Source of the DNA: Balneolaceae bacterium | GTDB taxonomy: Bacteria; Bacteroidota; Rhodothermia; Balneolales; Balneolaceae | Assembly (NCBI GenBank): GCA_017643365.1 | Contig: JAEPNO010000003.1 | Span: 62,001-126,000 of the forward strand | Direction of reading: 5' to 3' | Length of the DNA: 64,000 nucleotides | In this document: in pieces, positions 46,329 to 55,857 of the stretch | Layout of the letters: every line of letters starts with the position of its first letter | Numbering within the stretch: the first letter of the stretch is position 1 | Program-made: the position numbers and the translations under genes | Notes under the pieces: generated by a model | Told to the model about the DNA's origin: nothing | The model's input: the letters and a program-made list of their open reading frames with translations, nothing else | Databases searched by the model: none

Positions 46329-46730
46329 TTAACGACGTTTCAGTTTCGCTTCGATACTCAATTGTGTATGTGGCACGGCTTCCAATCTCCCTTTCGAGAT
46401 TTTTTTGCCCGTAACCTTACAAACACCGTAGGTTTTGTTGTCGATACGTTTGATAGCGTCGTCGAGGTATTTTACGAATTTGCGGGTGCGATTGAACAGC
46501 ATGTACGTTTTTTCGCGCTCTTGTGCGTCGGTTCCTGCATCAGCCATATGAAACGAGTATGCAGATTCATCGGAGGAATTTTCCATGCTTTCGCGCAAAC
46601 TGCGTTGCAAGGTTTCTAATTCTTCTTCAGCTGCATCACGTTTTTTAATGATAATCTGACGGAAGTACTCCAGCTCCTCATCATTATACGGGGAGACTCT
46701 TGTGTTTTCTTCTGCTGGTTTGTCTGCCAT
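46329..46730 (-). CDS. DksA/TraR-like protein without the zinc finger cysteines
   Basis: A 133-residue protein. The coiled-coil part carries the DAGTDAQEREK segment (the DKSA-type D-A-x-D tip). The C-terminal region ends ICK/VCKVTGKKISKGRLEAVPHTQLSIEAKLKRR-like; the DksA zinc finger is reduced to one Cys. The Bacteroidota relatives often look like this. It sits between ileS and lspA (11 bp and 10 bp gaps), so the three genes probably form one operon. Confidence 0.82.
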   Translation of the reverse strand: MADKPAEENTRVSPYNDEELEYFRQIIIKKRDAAEEELETLQRSLRESMENSSDESAYSFHMADAGTDAQEREKTYMLFNRTRKFVKYLDDAIKRIDNKTYGVCKVTGKKISKGRLEAVPHTQLSIEAKLKRR

Positions 46731-46741
46731 CGTTCTAATAC

Positions 46742-49700
46742 TTACGAGTTAATGTTTCTTCGAACAGAAATGGTGCACTCTCCGTCACCAATTTCCCAGG
46801 TTTTCACAAAGTCGGATACTTCCAGCTCTGTTAATTGAATTTCTTCTGCTAACGTCTCTTCTTTGATGTAATCACTCATAGAAACCACCGCTTCTTTAAG
46901 AGTTTCATCGCCGCTGAATCCAATAGAGATGCGATCAACCACATCAAAATCAGCCTCTTTACGCATAGATTGTACCCGGTTTACAAATTCGCGGGTAATT
47001 CCTTCTATTCGAAGTTCATGCGAAATTTCCATATCCACAGCCACGCTTAAACCGCGTTCTGTTTCTACTTGCCAGCCTTCTAAGCCGGTGCGGATGATAT
47101 CCAATTCATTAGCATCTAGCCGAATCGACTCGCCATCTTCGAGGTCTAAATCGATATAACCTTGACGCTCGAAATTAGTAATTGTTTCCGTATCAAACTG
47201 ATTTACTTTTACCGCAACTGCTTTCATCTTTGGTCCAAGACGTTTACCAAGTAGCGGATAATTTGGCTTAGCGGTTTTATGTACGATTCCTGAGTCGTCG
47301 TCCACAAACTGAATTTCTTTCACATTCACCTCATCCAGGATAATATCTTTTACGGATAAGATAGCCTGGCGCTCAGCTTCATCTTTGATCGGAAGAATGA
47401 TACGTGCCAGTGGCTGGCGAACATTCACGTCGATTTGATTTCGGATACGTAGCACGATCGAAGAAATGAGGCGTGCCATATCCATTTTATGTTCCAGCGT
47501 TTTGATGATCGCCGTTTCTTCCACCGTTGGATAGAACGACAAATGCACAGATTGCTCGTCTAATTTCGAAACTTCATTCAAGCGCTGATAAATCCACTCA
47601 CCCATGTAAGGAGCTATTGGGCTCATCATTCGGCTCACATTTTTCAAGCACTCGTACAAGGTTTGGTAAGCCGCAGTTTTGTCGATGGTGTTTCCGGATT
47701 TCCAGAAACGACGGCGATTACGGCGAACATACCAGTTACTTAGTTCTTCGGTAAACTGCTCCATTTCACGAGCGGCTTTGGTGGGTTCGTATTCCTCGAA
47801 ATACTCCTCCATCATTTTTACCGTGGTATTTAATCGGGAGATAATCCACTGATCAATTTCTGGGCGATCACTAACCGGAATCTGGGCTCCTGAATAAGTA
47901 AAACCGTCAATGTTTGCATACATCGCGAAAAACGAATACGTATTTACGATGGTGTTGAAAAACTTACGCTGTACTTCTTTCAGGCCATCGATGCTGAATT
48001 TGAGATTTTCCCACGGAGCGGAATTACTCATCATGTACCAACGCACGGTATCGGCACCATATTGATTAATCACCTCAAATGGATCAACAGTATTGCCTTT
48101 CGATTTACTCATCTTCTCGCCTTTTTCATCGAGGACAAGTCCGTTTGAAACCACATTTTTGAAGGCTACATCATCAAATAACATTGTGCCTAAGGCATGC
48201 AAAGTGTAGAACCAACCACGTGTTTGATCCACGCCTTCGGCAATAAAATCCGCCGGAAAGCTGTAACTAAATTCATGCTCGTTTTCGAACGGATGGTGCC
48301 ATTGTGCAAACGGCATGGAACCCGAATCGAACCAAACATCCAATAAATCGGGAATTCGACGCATCGTGCCGCCATCGGGTGCCGGCCATGTAATTTCATC
48401 GATATATGGACGATGTAAATCTAGCTCCTGATCTTCCGAAATACCGGCTTTCTTGCGCAATTCAGCAATACTCCCTATGCATTCTACATACTCAGGATCT
48501 TTATCACTTTGCCAAATCGGAAGCGGTGTTCCCCAGTAACGCTGACGAGAAATCGCCCAATCCACGTTGTTTTCGAGCCAAGTTCCAAATCGTCCGGTAC
48601 CGGTTGCTTCCGGCTTCCAATTGATGGTTTTATTCAACTCTACCATGCGGTCTTTCACATCGGTAGTTTTGATAAACCACGATTCCACCGGATAACTCAT
48701 CAACGGCGTTCCTTTTCGCCAATCGAACGGATAATTGTGAACGTAAGTCTCGTGGCGGAACATCAAGCCTTTATCTTTGATGGCGCGTGCAATTTCTTTG
48801 TCGGCTTCTTTAAACCACAAACCTGCAAACTCGGGAACCTGATCGGTGAACTTTCCGTCTTTATCGATCGGGTTAAACATCGGGATGTTATACTTCTGTC
48901 CGGCATCGTAATCATCGGCACCAAAAGCCGGTGCAGTGTGCACAATTCCGGTTCCATCTTCGGTAGTTACATAATCTGCAGCGATTACTTTCCATGCTTT
49001 TGAAGCATCAATTTCTCGCTGTGCGTAATCGAAGATTGGTTCGTAAGTGCGCCCCAGTAAACTCTCACCCGAATACTCTTCTAAAAACTCAGTTTCATCC
49101 CCAAAAACTCTTGCAATGGCATCCTTCGCTACGATGTACTGCTCATCCTCAAATCGGATTTTAGCATAGGTAAGTTTCGGATTGATGGTTAACGCCATGT
49201 TCGAAATGGTAGTCCAAGGCGTGGTTGTCCATGCAAGAAAAAAGGTGTTTTCTTCGCCATGAACCGGGAACTTCACATAAATCGAAGGATCCTGCGTTTC
49301 CTTGTAACCCAAACTCACTTCATGCGACGAGAGCACTGTTCCGTTACCCGGCGAGTACCACTGAATCTTATAGCCTTTGTACAACAAACCTTTTTCAAAA
49401 AGTCTGTTTAACGCCCACCAAACCGATTCGATGTAATTATTTTCGAAAGTAACGTATGGGTTTTCCTGATCCACCCAATATCCCATGCGGTCGGTGAGAT
49501 CATCCCACAAATTCTTGTATTTGAGAACACTTTCGCGGCAACGAGCATTGTATTCGGCAATTCCATACTCCTCAACCTGATGCCGTCCTTCAAGACCTAA
49601 CTCTTTCTCAACTTCTATTTCAACCGGTAAACCGTGCGTATCCCATCCGGCTTTTCTATCAACTCGAAAGCCTTTCAATGTTTTATATCTACAGAAAAGA

Positions 49701-49903
49701 TCTTTAACTGTACGGGCCATCACATGATGAATACCCGGCTTTCCATTAGCTGTAGGCGGACCTTCAAAAAAAGTAAAAGGAATGCCATCCTCTCTGCTCT
49801 CAAGGCTCTTTTTAAAAATTTCGTTATCCTTCCACCACCCAAGAATCTCAACTTCAGTTTTAGGATAATTGAGTTGCTTTATTTCCTTAAATTTTTTTGC
49901 CAT
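46742..49903 (-). CDS. ileS: Isoleucyl-tRNA synthetase
   Basis: A 1053-residue class I synthetase that charges tRNA-Ile. The HIGH-type motif is PGIHHVMAR and the KMSKS motif is GEKMSKSKG; the editing domain and anticodon-binding region follow in order. It is longer than the E. coli type (about 938) and appears to end without the C-terminal zinc domain. This suggests the eukaryote-like type seen in many Bacteroidota, a class linked to mupirocin tolerance; that last point is inference. lspA and the DksA-like gene follow downstream. Confidence 0.94.
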   Translation of the reverse strand: MAKKFKEIKQLNYPKTEVEILGWWKDNEIFKKSLESREDGIPFTFFEGPPTANGKPGIHHVMARTVKDLFCRYKTLKGFRVDRKAGWDTHGLPVEIEVEKELGLEGRHQVEEYGIAEYNARCRESVLKYKNLWDDLTDRMGYWVDQENPYVTFENNYIESVWWALNRLFEKGLLYKGYKIQWYSPGNGTVLSSHEVSLGYKETQDPSIYVKFPVHGEENTFFLAWTTTPWTTISNMALTINPKLTYAKIRFEDEQYIVAKDAIARVFGDETEFLEEYSGESLLGRTYEPIFDYAQREIDASKAWKVIAADYVTTEDGTGIVHTAPAFGADDYDAGQKYNIPMFNPIDKDGKFTDQVPEFAGLWFKEADKEIARAIKDKGLMFRHETYVHNYPFDWRKGTPLMSYPVESWFIKTTDVKDRMVELNKTINWKPEATGTGRFGTWLENNVDWAISRQRYWGTPLPIWQSDKDPEYVECIGSIAELRKKAGISEDQELDLHRPYIDEITWPAPDGGTMRRIPDLLDVWFDSGSMPFAQWHHPFENEHEFSYSFPADFIAEGVDQTRGWFYTLHALGTMLFDDVAFKNVVSNGLVLDEKGEKMSKSKGNTVDPFEVINQYGADTVRWYMMSNSAPWENLKFSIDGLKEVQRKFFNTIVNTYSFFAMYANIDGFTYSGAQIPVSDRPEIDQWIISRLNTTVKMMEEYFEEYEPTKAAREMEQFTEELSNWYVRRNRRRFWKSGNTIDKTAAYQTLYECLKNVSRMMSPIAPYMGEWIYQRLNEVSKLDEQSVHLSFYPTVEETAIIKTLEHKMDMARLISSIVLRIRNQIDVNVRQPLARIILPIKDEAERQAILSVKDIILDEVNVKEIQFVDDDSGIVHKTAKPNYPLLGKRLGPKMKAVAVKVNQFDTETITNFERQGYIDLDLEDGESIRLDANELDIIRTGLEGWQVETERGLSVAVDMEISHELRIEGITREFVNRVQSMRKEADFDVVDRISIGFSGDETLKEAVVSMSDYIKEETLAEEIQLTELEVSDFVKTWEIGDGECTISVRRNINS

Positions 49904-50040
49904 AAATGCGGATTATCCGGCCTATTAAATTAAAGCTCGAAATATAATCAAACTTTCGGAAAGCTAGAGATTTGTTAGCCAAAAAAATAAATGATGAGTC
50001 GAACATCGATCTTTCGCTTTAATCAAGAGTATCCAACTAA

Positions 50041-50556
50041 ATGAATAAAACATATCACCGAGAAATCACTACCGAAAACCCTTACAAACTCGTTTTTGTG
50101 TGTTTAGGCAATATATGTAGAAGTCCAACTGCCGAGGGATTGTTTATCCACCACGTAAAAGAAGCTCAGCTTCAGAGTTATTTTTATATCGATTCGGCAG
50201 GCACCGCGGCGTATCATGTAGGGGAACCGGCGAACAGCAAAAGCCAGTTTACAGCAAATCAGCATGGCGTAAATTTACCTTCGAGAGCGCGTCGATTTGA
50301 GTACGCCGACTTCGAAGAATTTGATCTCATTCTACCGATGGACTCCTCGAACTATCGAAATTTGAAAGAACTTGATCGCAATAATCGTTTTGCTGATAAG
50401 ATTGTTATGATGCGAGATTTCGATCCACAACCGGGCGATGGCAACGTTCCCGACCCCTACTACGGAGGTATGCAAGGTTTCGAAAATGTCTATCAAATAT
50501 TGGATCGCTCAAGCAAAGCGTTACTGGAAGAACTAAAACCACTGATCAAAGATTAA
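50041..50556 (+). CDS. Low molecular weight protein-tyrosine phosphatase
   Basis: A 171-residue phosphatase. The P-loop VCLGNICRSP places Cys21 and Arg27 in a CX5R arrangement, and the general acid is the Asp in PDPYYGG. It removes phosphate from tyrosine (or arginine) residues in cytoplasmic proteins. It is followed by a TetR regulator after a promoter region. Confidence 0.93.
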   Translation: MNKTYHREITTENPYKLVFVCLGNICRSPTAEGLFIHHVKEAQLQSYFYIDSAGTAAYHVGEPANSKSQFTANQHGVNLPSRARRFEYADFEEFDLILPMDSSNYRNLKELDRNNRFADKIVMMRDFDPQPGDGNVPDPYYGGMQGFENVYQILDRSSKALLEELKPLIKD

Positions 50557-50557
50557 G

Positions 50558-50605
50558 TTGATTACCTACTTATCAGTCAGTACCTTTGCTTATTCATTGA
50601 TAAGT
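50558..50605 (+). promoter_or_regulatory. Promoter and inverted-repeat operator of the TetR gene
   Basis: TTG (50558-50560), then 20 bases, then TACCTTTG (50581-50588), is an excellent Bacteroidota promoter. ACTTATCA (50568-50575) and TGATAAGT (50598-50605) are perfect inverse arms that straddle the -7 box, as expected for autorepression by the TetR-like protein starting at 50608. Confidence 0.7.
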
Positions 50606-50607
50606 TT

Positions 50608-51162
50608 ATGAGCTCAACAAAAGATCAAATTATCGTACTCGCCGACGAGCTGATGCGCTCGAAAGGTTATAACGCTTTCAGTTATTCCGACATCTCCAAA
50701 CCTATGGGGATAAAGAACGCAGCCGTTCATTATCACTTTCCCACAAAACCGGATCTTGCGCTGGCAATAGTGAAGTATCACTCCGACAGTTTCGACCGAT
50801 TTACTGAAAGAGTTGCCGAAAAAGAAGCGTTATCTAAGATTAAGTTTTTTCTCAATTTTTATACTTCTATACAACTAACCGGAAGAATTTGCGTAATCGG
50901 CGCCTTCGCAACTGATTGGAACGCCATGAATGAGGAAATCCAGGAAGCAATGTCGGCCTTTACCGACAACGTAATTAAATGGTTAACTACCACATTAAAC
51001 GAAGGAAACAGCAGTGGAACCATCCATTTATCCGATTCTGCTGAATCAGAAGCATTGAGTATATTAACGAACATATTTGCCGCAACTCAATTAAGCAGAA
51101 TTACCGGTAGCGATCACTTTGCGGCCATTAAACAAAATATTCTTACAAGAATCACACACTAA
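50608..51162 (+). CDS. TetR/AcrR family transcriptional regulator
   Basis: A 184-residue repressor-type protein. The N-terminal helix-turn-helix is YNAFSYSDISKPMGIKNAAVHYHFPTKPDLALAIV. The ligand-binding half is helical. Its promoter contains an inverted repeat that probably binds it. fabF begins 20 bp after its stop, so it may also regulate fatty acid elongation genes; that is inference. Confidence 0.9.
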   Translation: MSSTKDQIIVLADELMRSKGYNAFSYSDISKPMGIKNAAVHYHFPTKPDLALAIVKYHSDSFDRFTERVAEKEALSKIKFFLNFYTSIQLTGRICVIGAFATDWNAMNEEIQEAMSAFTDNVIKWLTTTLNEGNSSGTIHLSDSAESEALSILTNIFAATQLSRITGSDHFAAIKQNILTRITH

Positions 51163-51182
51163 CTTACCTATAACTAAGTACT

Positions 51183-52424
51183 ATGAAAAGAGTAGTTGTA
51201 ACAGGCATCGGAGCGTTAACCCCCATTGGAAATGATGTAGAATCATTCTGGGAATCACTTATAAAAGGTGTAAGCGGAGCGGGGCCAATCACAAAATTCG
51301 AAGCAGAGAAATTTAAAACCCGTTTTGCCTGCGAACTCAAAGATTTCAAACCGGAAGAAACTTTAGATCGAAAAGAAGTTCGCAAAAACGACTCATATGT
51401 AGTGTATGCGCTAGCGAGTACTTTACAAGCAATCGAGCATTCAGGCTTAGATCTTGACTCCATCAACAAAGAAAGAACCGGTGTTATTTGGGCTACCGGC
51501 GTTGGCGGTTTTGAGACCTTCGAAGAAGAATTACTAGATTTCGCCGATCGTGGACGTGTTCCTAGGTTTTCACCGTATTACACGCCTAAAACCATTCCAA
51601 ATATGGCGTCAGGTATCGTGGCCATTAAGTTCGGTTTCATGGGCATTAACCAAACGGTAACTTCTGCTTGTGCGTCATCTAACAACGCGATTATGGATGC
51701 CTTTAATTACATCCGTCTTGGCAAAGCCGATATCATCGTAACCGGTGGATCGGAAGCCGCGATTACGAATGCTTCGGTTGGTGGGTTTTCCGCCATGCGA
51801 GCACTATCAACCAACAACGACAATCCAAAAGCAGCCTCTCGTCCGTTTGATGTAGATCGCGATGGATTTGTGATGGGTGAAGGTGCCGGAGCTTTGATTT
51901 TGGAAGATTATGATCACGCCAAAGCCCGTGGAGCTAACATCATTTGCGAAGTTTTAGGTGCCGCGAGTACAGCAGATGCTTATCACCTTTCCGCTACTCA
52001 TCCGGAAGGATTGGGGGCAAAAAATGCGATCAACCTTGCTCTTGAAGAGGCTAATCTTACTATTTCTGATATTGATTACATCAATGCGCATGCAACCAGT
52101 ACTCCTGTTGGCGACATCAGTGAATTGAAAGCTATTCGTGCCGTTATTGGTGATTCAGGAGCAAGCCCAAGTATCAGTGGTACCAAATCGATGACCGGAC
52201 ATTTGCTCGGCGCAGCTGGTGCAATTGAAGCAATTGCAGGAATTAAAGCGATGGAACATAACCTCGTTCCTCCAACAATAAACGTTGACAATCTTGATCC
52301 GGCTACCGAAGGATTAGACATCGTGATTAACGAACCGAAAGAACGTGAAATCAATTACGTAATGAGCGACACCTTCGGATTTGGAGGACATAATACCATC
52401 GTAATTTTGGGCAAGGTGAAATAA
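51183..52424 (+). CDS. fabF: Beta-ketoacyl-ACP synthase II
   Basis: A 413-residue condensing enzyme of fatty acid synthesis. The nucleophile Cys is in TSACASSNNAI, and the two catalytic His are in NAHATSTPVGD and GHLLGAAGAIE. N-terminus MKRVVVTGIGALTPIG is typical. No acyl carrier gene is adjacent. It may be regulated by the upstream TetR gene. A fructosamine kinase-like gene starts one base past its stop. Confidence 0.94.
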   Translation: MKRVVVTGIGALTPIGNDVESFWESLIKGVSGAGPITKFEAEKFKTRFACELKDFKPEETLDRKEVRKNDSYVVYALASTLQAIEHSGLDLDSINKERTGVIWATGVGGFETFEEELLDFADRGRVPRFSPYYTPKTIPNMASGIVAIKFGFMGINQTVTSACASSNNAIMDAFNYIRLGKADIIVTGGSEAAITNASVGGFSAMRALSTNNDNPKAASRPFDVDRDGFVMGEGAGALILEDYDHAKARGANIICEVLGAASTADAYHLSATHPEGLGAKNAINLALEEANLTISDIDYINAHATSTPVGDISELKAIRAVIGDSGASPSISGTKSMTGHLLGAAGAIEAIAGIKAMEHNLVPPTINVDNLDPATEGLDIVINEPKEREINYVMSDTFGFGGHNTIVILGKVK

Positions 52425-52425
52425 C

Positions 52426-53277
52426 ATGCTGCCCGAAGCCATCAAAACTTCGATTGAACATGGGCTTGACGCTCAAATCATCAATCAAGTAGCAATTACC
52501 GGTGGCGATATTAATTATAGCGCTCGTTTGGACATAGATTCCGGCGAGCGCTTTTTTGTTAAATGGAACCTCCGTACACCGGAGAATATGTTTCAAACTG
52601 AAGCACAAGGACTGAACCTTCTTTCTAGTGCAGAGAGTGGCTTGGTTATCCCCGAAGTTCGTTTAGTAGGCGATAATTTTCTTTTGATGGAATTCATTGA
52701 AGAAAGCAGTTATGGCAATGCTTACTTATTTGGTAGTCAGTTAGCAAAGCTACATAGAAAGTCGAACGAATTATTCGGACTGGAAACTTCGAATTACATA
52801 GGTCGGCTCCCACAATCGAACCGATATCATGCCGATTGGCTAGAGTTTTTTATGCGGGAGCGTATCGAACCACAAGTAAAAATGGCAATCGATTCAGGGA
52901 AACTTCCCAATAACTTTCATTCCATTTTTGAACGCGCTTTTAACTACACCTACGTGATTTTCCCGGAGGAACCGCCAGCCTTGTTACACGGTGATCTCTG
53001 GAACGGGAATTATATGTGGACATCAGGTGGAGACACCGCCATATACGACCCTGCGGTGTATTTTGGTCATAGAGAAATGGATCTTGCCATGACTCGTTTA
53101 TTTGGAGGATTCAGCGAGGAATTCTACCACAGTTATAACGATATCTACCCCCTCGAAAAAGGGTATGAAGAGCGGTTCAAACTCTGCAATCTTTACCCGA
53201 TTTTAGTACACGCCAATCTTTTCGGCGGTGGGTATGTGAGTCAGGCGAAACAACTACTTAAAAGATTTTTTGGTTAA
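52426..53277 (+). CDS. Fructosamine kinase family protein
   Basis: A 283-residue kinase of the fructosamine-3-kinase family, which phosphorylates glycated amines so that they detach from proteins. ITGGDINYSARLDIDSGERFFVKWN is the nucleotide-binding start, and LLHGDLWNGNYMW is the catalytic HGDLWxGN motif. It starts one base after fabF's stop. Confidence 0.9.
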   Translation: MLPEAIKTSIEHGLDAQIINQVAITGGDINYSARLDIDSGERFFVKWNLRTPENMFQTEAQGLNLLSSAESGLVIPEVRLVGDNFLLMEFIEESSYGNAYLFGSQLAKLHRKSNELFGLETSNYIGRLPQSNRYHADWLEFFMRERIEPQVKMAIDSGKLPNNFHSIFERAFNYTYVIFPEEPPALLHGDLWNGNYMWTSGGDTAIYDPAVYFGHREMDLAMTRLFGGFSEEFYHSYNDIYPLEKGYEERFKLCNLYPILVHANLFGGGYVSQAKQLLKRFFG

Positions 53278-53297
53278 TTTGTTCGAACTTGATTCAT

Positions 53298-53324
53298 GGT
53301 CGTACGGCTTTAGTCCGTCCGACC
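53298..53324. repeat. Palindrome upstream of the RAYT gene
   Basis: ggtcgtacgg (53298-53307) pairs with ccgtccgacc (53315-53324), nine of ten positions, around a 7-base loop. REP-like hairpins usually accompany RAYT genes. Confidence 0.6.
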
Positions 53325-53367
53325 AATAGTTTCACATCCTAAATCAATATTAACACTACTTGGTAAA

Positions 53368-53961
53368 ATGATATTTTTGCCATCTCACATCTATCATTTG
53401 TACAATCAGGGTAACAATAGGCAAACCCTTTTTAGTAGTAGAGAGAATTACCTCTTTTTCATAAGCAAGATTAGGAAACTAATCTTACCACATGCACATA
53501 TTTTAGCATGGTGTTTAATGCCAAATCACTATCACATACTTTTGAAAGTGCATGATAAATATCCAATTAAAAGTGAATCGAAAGTTGGTAAGTTAAATAA
53601 GGCTATTGGTACCATTCAAAGCTCTTATACTCGTGCAATAAATAAAAAATCGAATCGATCGGGCTCATTATTTAGACAACGAGCCAAAGCTAAATCTCTT
53701 GATGAGAACCACTTAATTAATGATAATTACCTCATTAATTGCTTTCTATACATTCATCAAAATCCTTTGCGAGCTGGTTTGGTAGATCGTCTCGAATCTT
53801 GGACTTATTCATCGTATCTAGATTATGCCGGATTAAGAAATGGTGATTTGTGTAATAAAGAACTCGCATTAGAACTTATGGCATTAAATACAAACCTTAT
53901 AGATTTTAAGCTCTTTTCTCAAAGAACTATTCCTGCCCAGTTCTACCAAAACTTTGAATAG
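53368..53961 (+). mobile_element. REP-associated tyrosine transposase (RAYT)
   Basis: A 197-residue HUH/Y1 transposase. His54-Tyr-His56 in MPNHYHILLK is the HUH pair and Tyr128 in LYIHQNPLRAGLV is the catalytic tyrosine. The gene is distinctly AT-rich compared with its neighbours and lies between a fructosamine kinase and an LLM oxidoreductase. Imperfect palindromes lie on each side. RAYT proteins mobilise or maintain REP elements in the genome. Confidence 0.88.
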
Positions 53962-53967
53962 CAACTT

Positions 53968-53998
53968 ATTCATCAGACGAGTTATTCGTCGGATAAAT
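53968..53998. repeat. Palindrome downstream of the RAYT gene
   Basis: attcatcagacga (53968-53980) and tcgtcggataaat (53986-53998) pair at eleven of thirteen positions around a 5-base loop, just past the transposase stop. Confidence 0.6.
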
Positions 53999-54002
53999 GA
54001 AG

Positions 54003-55028
54003 TCACGAGTTTAATTCCTGCCTTATAACTGGCGCAACTTTGGTAGCAAACAACTCAATCGATTTCAGCATCACATCTTGCGGAACGCTTCCCACACTCA
54101 TCTGCATCAGAAAACGATCATGTCCAAAAATTTCGTGCTGATACATGATCTTGTCGATGATCTCCTGCGGGCTCCCGATAAAATTCGCTCCTTCTAATTC
54201 GGTGGAGGCGTCAAACTGCGCACGACTCATTGGAGGCCATCCTCGTTCGCTTCCGATTTTATCCATCATTCGTTTAAAAGATGGAAACGCGATGTCTCTT
54301 GCCGATTGGGAATCCTCGGTGATTAAACCATGAGAATTAATACTCAACTTTGGTACCGGTTGATCGTGATCATTCGCGCCTTGTCTGTGAATATCTGCCA
54401 TTTGTTTAAACTGCTTCGGATAACCTCCGATTATAGCCAAAGCCATCGGTATACCTAAAGCACCGGTGATATACGCTGATTTCGGAGTTCCACCAACCGC
54501 TCGCCAAATGGGTAACTTTGGCTGATGTGCCCGTGGAAACACCGGTAAATCGTTGATAGCAGGCCGATGTTTCCCCTCCCACTTCACTCGTTCATTTTCA
54601 TTGATTTGTAGCAATAAACCCAGCTTTTCTTCAAACAGAGTCTCATAATCAGCAAGATCATATCCGAACAATGGAAAAGATTCGATAAAAGAACCCCGCC
54701 CTACGGTAATTTCTGCTCGTCCTTTAGATATCAAATCCACCGAAGAAAATTGCTGATATACGCGAACGGGGTCATCGCTCCCCAACACAGTTACTGTGCT
54801 GGTTAGCTTTATATTTTTAGTAATTGCCGCTGTGGCAGCCAATAAAGTTGCCGGACTTGAGGCCACATATTCTTCTCGATGATGCTCACCAATCCCATAT
54901 ACATCCAAGCCCAGTTCGTCTGCAAGTTTTGCCTCTTCCAGCAAATCATGAATTCGCTCGGTCGGGCTTCGTTTGATGCCCGCATCATTAACTGTGTTTT
55001 CTACAAAGGAGAAGATTCCTAATTCCAT
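54003..55028 (-). CDS. LLM class flavin-dependent oxidoreductase
   Basis: A 341-residue (beta/alpha)8 barrel flavoenzyme related to bacterial luciferase. The N-terminal LGIFSFVENTVNDAG, the GIGEHHREEYVASSPA segment and the ITVGRGSFIESFPLFGYD motif match LLM monooxygenases. The substrate is unknown. It is divergent from the BtuF-like gene. Confidence 0.88.
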   Translation of the reverse strand: MELGIFSFVENTVNDAGIKRSPTERIHDLLEEAKLADELGLDVYGIGEHHREEYVASSPATLLAATAAITKNIKLTSTVTVLGSDDPVRVYQQFSSVDLISKGRAEITVGRGSFIESFPLFGYDLADYETLFEEKLGLLLQINENERVKWEGKHRPAINDLPVFPRAHQPKLPIWRAVGGTPKSAYITGALGIPMALAIIGGYPKQFKQMADIHRQGANDHDQPVPKLSINSHGLITEDSQSARDIAFPSFKRMMDKIGSERGWPPMSRAQFDASTELEGANFIGSPQEIIDKIMYQHEIFGHDRFLMQMSVGSVPQDVMLKSIELFATKVAPVIRQELNS

Positions 55029-55102
55029 AAATTTTTCTTTTTTGAACGGAGTTCAAACAATGTATCATTCCTTAGAATTGGAATCGTAATACTTTTACCT
55101 AA

Positions 55103-55840
55103 ATGCCGAAACGGATTATTTCACTTGTTCCAAGCTTAACAGAGCTACTTTTTGATTTAGGACTTATGGATGGTGTGATTGGGAGAACCCGTTTTTGTAT
55201 TCATCCAGCTGAAAAAGTACAAAACGTTGACATTATTGGGGGCACGAAAAATCCTAGGATCGATAAAATTCGTGATTTGAAACCTGATCTTGTAATCGCA
55301 AACAAAGAGGAAAACCGTAAAGAAGATGTGGAAGCTATTCAGGAGTTTAGCGAGGTAATAGTAACCGATATCAGTACGATTGAAGATGCGCTTTTTGCGA
55401 TGCATCACATTGCAAATAGGGTAAATGCTGATGAAAAAGGAACCAAACTCATTGAGCAGATTCTTTCCATTCTACCTGAACCGAATCGCTTCTCTGAAAT
55501 CAATGCCGCTTATTTTATGTGGAAAGATCCATGGATGAGTGTGGGTGGTGATACATACATCCACGATGTAATGCAGACGTTCGGACTTCGGAATGTTTTT
55601 CAGGATTCTGAACGATATCCAACCATCACCTTAGATCAACTTAAATCGGCTAATCCCGAATTGATTCTGTTGAGCAGCGAACCTTATCCTTTCAAAGAAA
55701 AACATATCGCTGAACTCAAGGAAATTCTACCTAATTCAAACATTCAACTTGTTGATGGCGAGTGGTTCAGTTGGTATGGAAGCCGGATGTTGCCTTCGTT
55801 TAAAGAACTGAGTAAATGGCGAAATCAACTATCGATTTGA
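55103..55840 (+). CDS. Cobalamin-binding BtuF-like protein (helical-backbone metal receptor)
   Basis: A 245-residue protein of the helical-backbone metal receptor superfamily. The start MPKRIISLVPSLTELLFDLGL has no signal peptide, so it is cytoplasmic or uses another route, unlike periplasmic BtuF. Motifs include IIGGTKNPRIDKI, DLVIANKEEN and FMWKDPWMSVGGDTYIHDVM. No transporter genes are adjacent. Confidence 0.82.
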   Translation: MPKRIISLVPSLTELLFDLGLMDGVIGRTRFCIHPAEKVQNVDIIGGTKNPRIDKIRDLKPDLVIANKEENRKEDVEAIQEFSEVIVTDISTIEDALFAMHHIANRVNADEKGTKLIEQILSILPEPNRFSEINAAYFMWKDPWMSVGGDTYIHDVMQTFGLRNVFQDSERYPTITLDQLKSANPELILLSSEPYPFKEKHIAELKEILPNSNIQLVDGEWFSWYGSRMLPSFKELSKWRNQLSI

Positions 55841-55857
55841 TTTCAATCTTATCACAT

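Noticed and set aside
48509-49003. Open frame of about 164 codons opposite ileS.
   Set aside because: Shadow of a conserved synthetase.
30903-53989. cagacgagtaattcgt at 30903 resembles cagacgagttattcgt at 53974 and suggested a shared repeat.
   Set aside because: Fifteen of sixteen matches is expected several times by chance in 64 kb, and the flanks do not agree.
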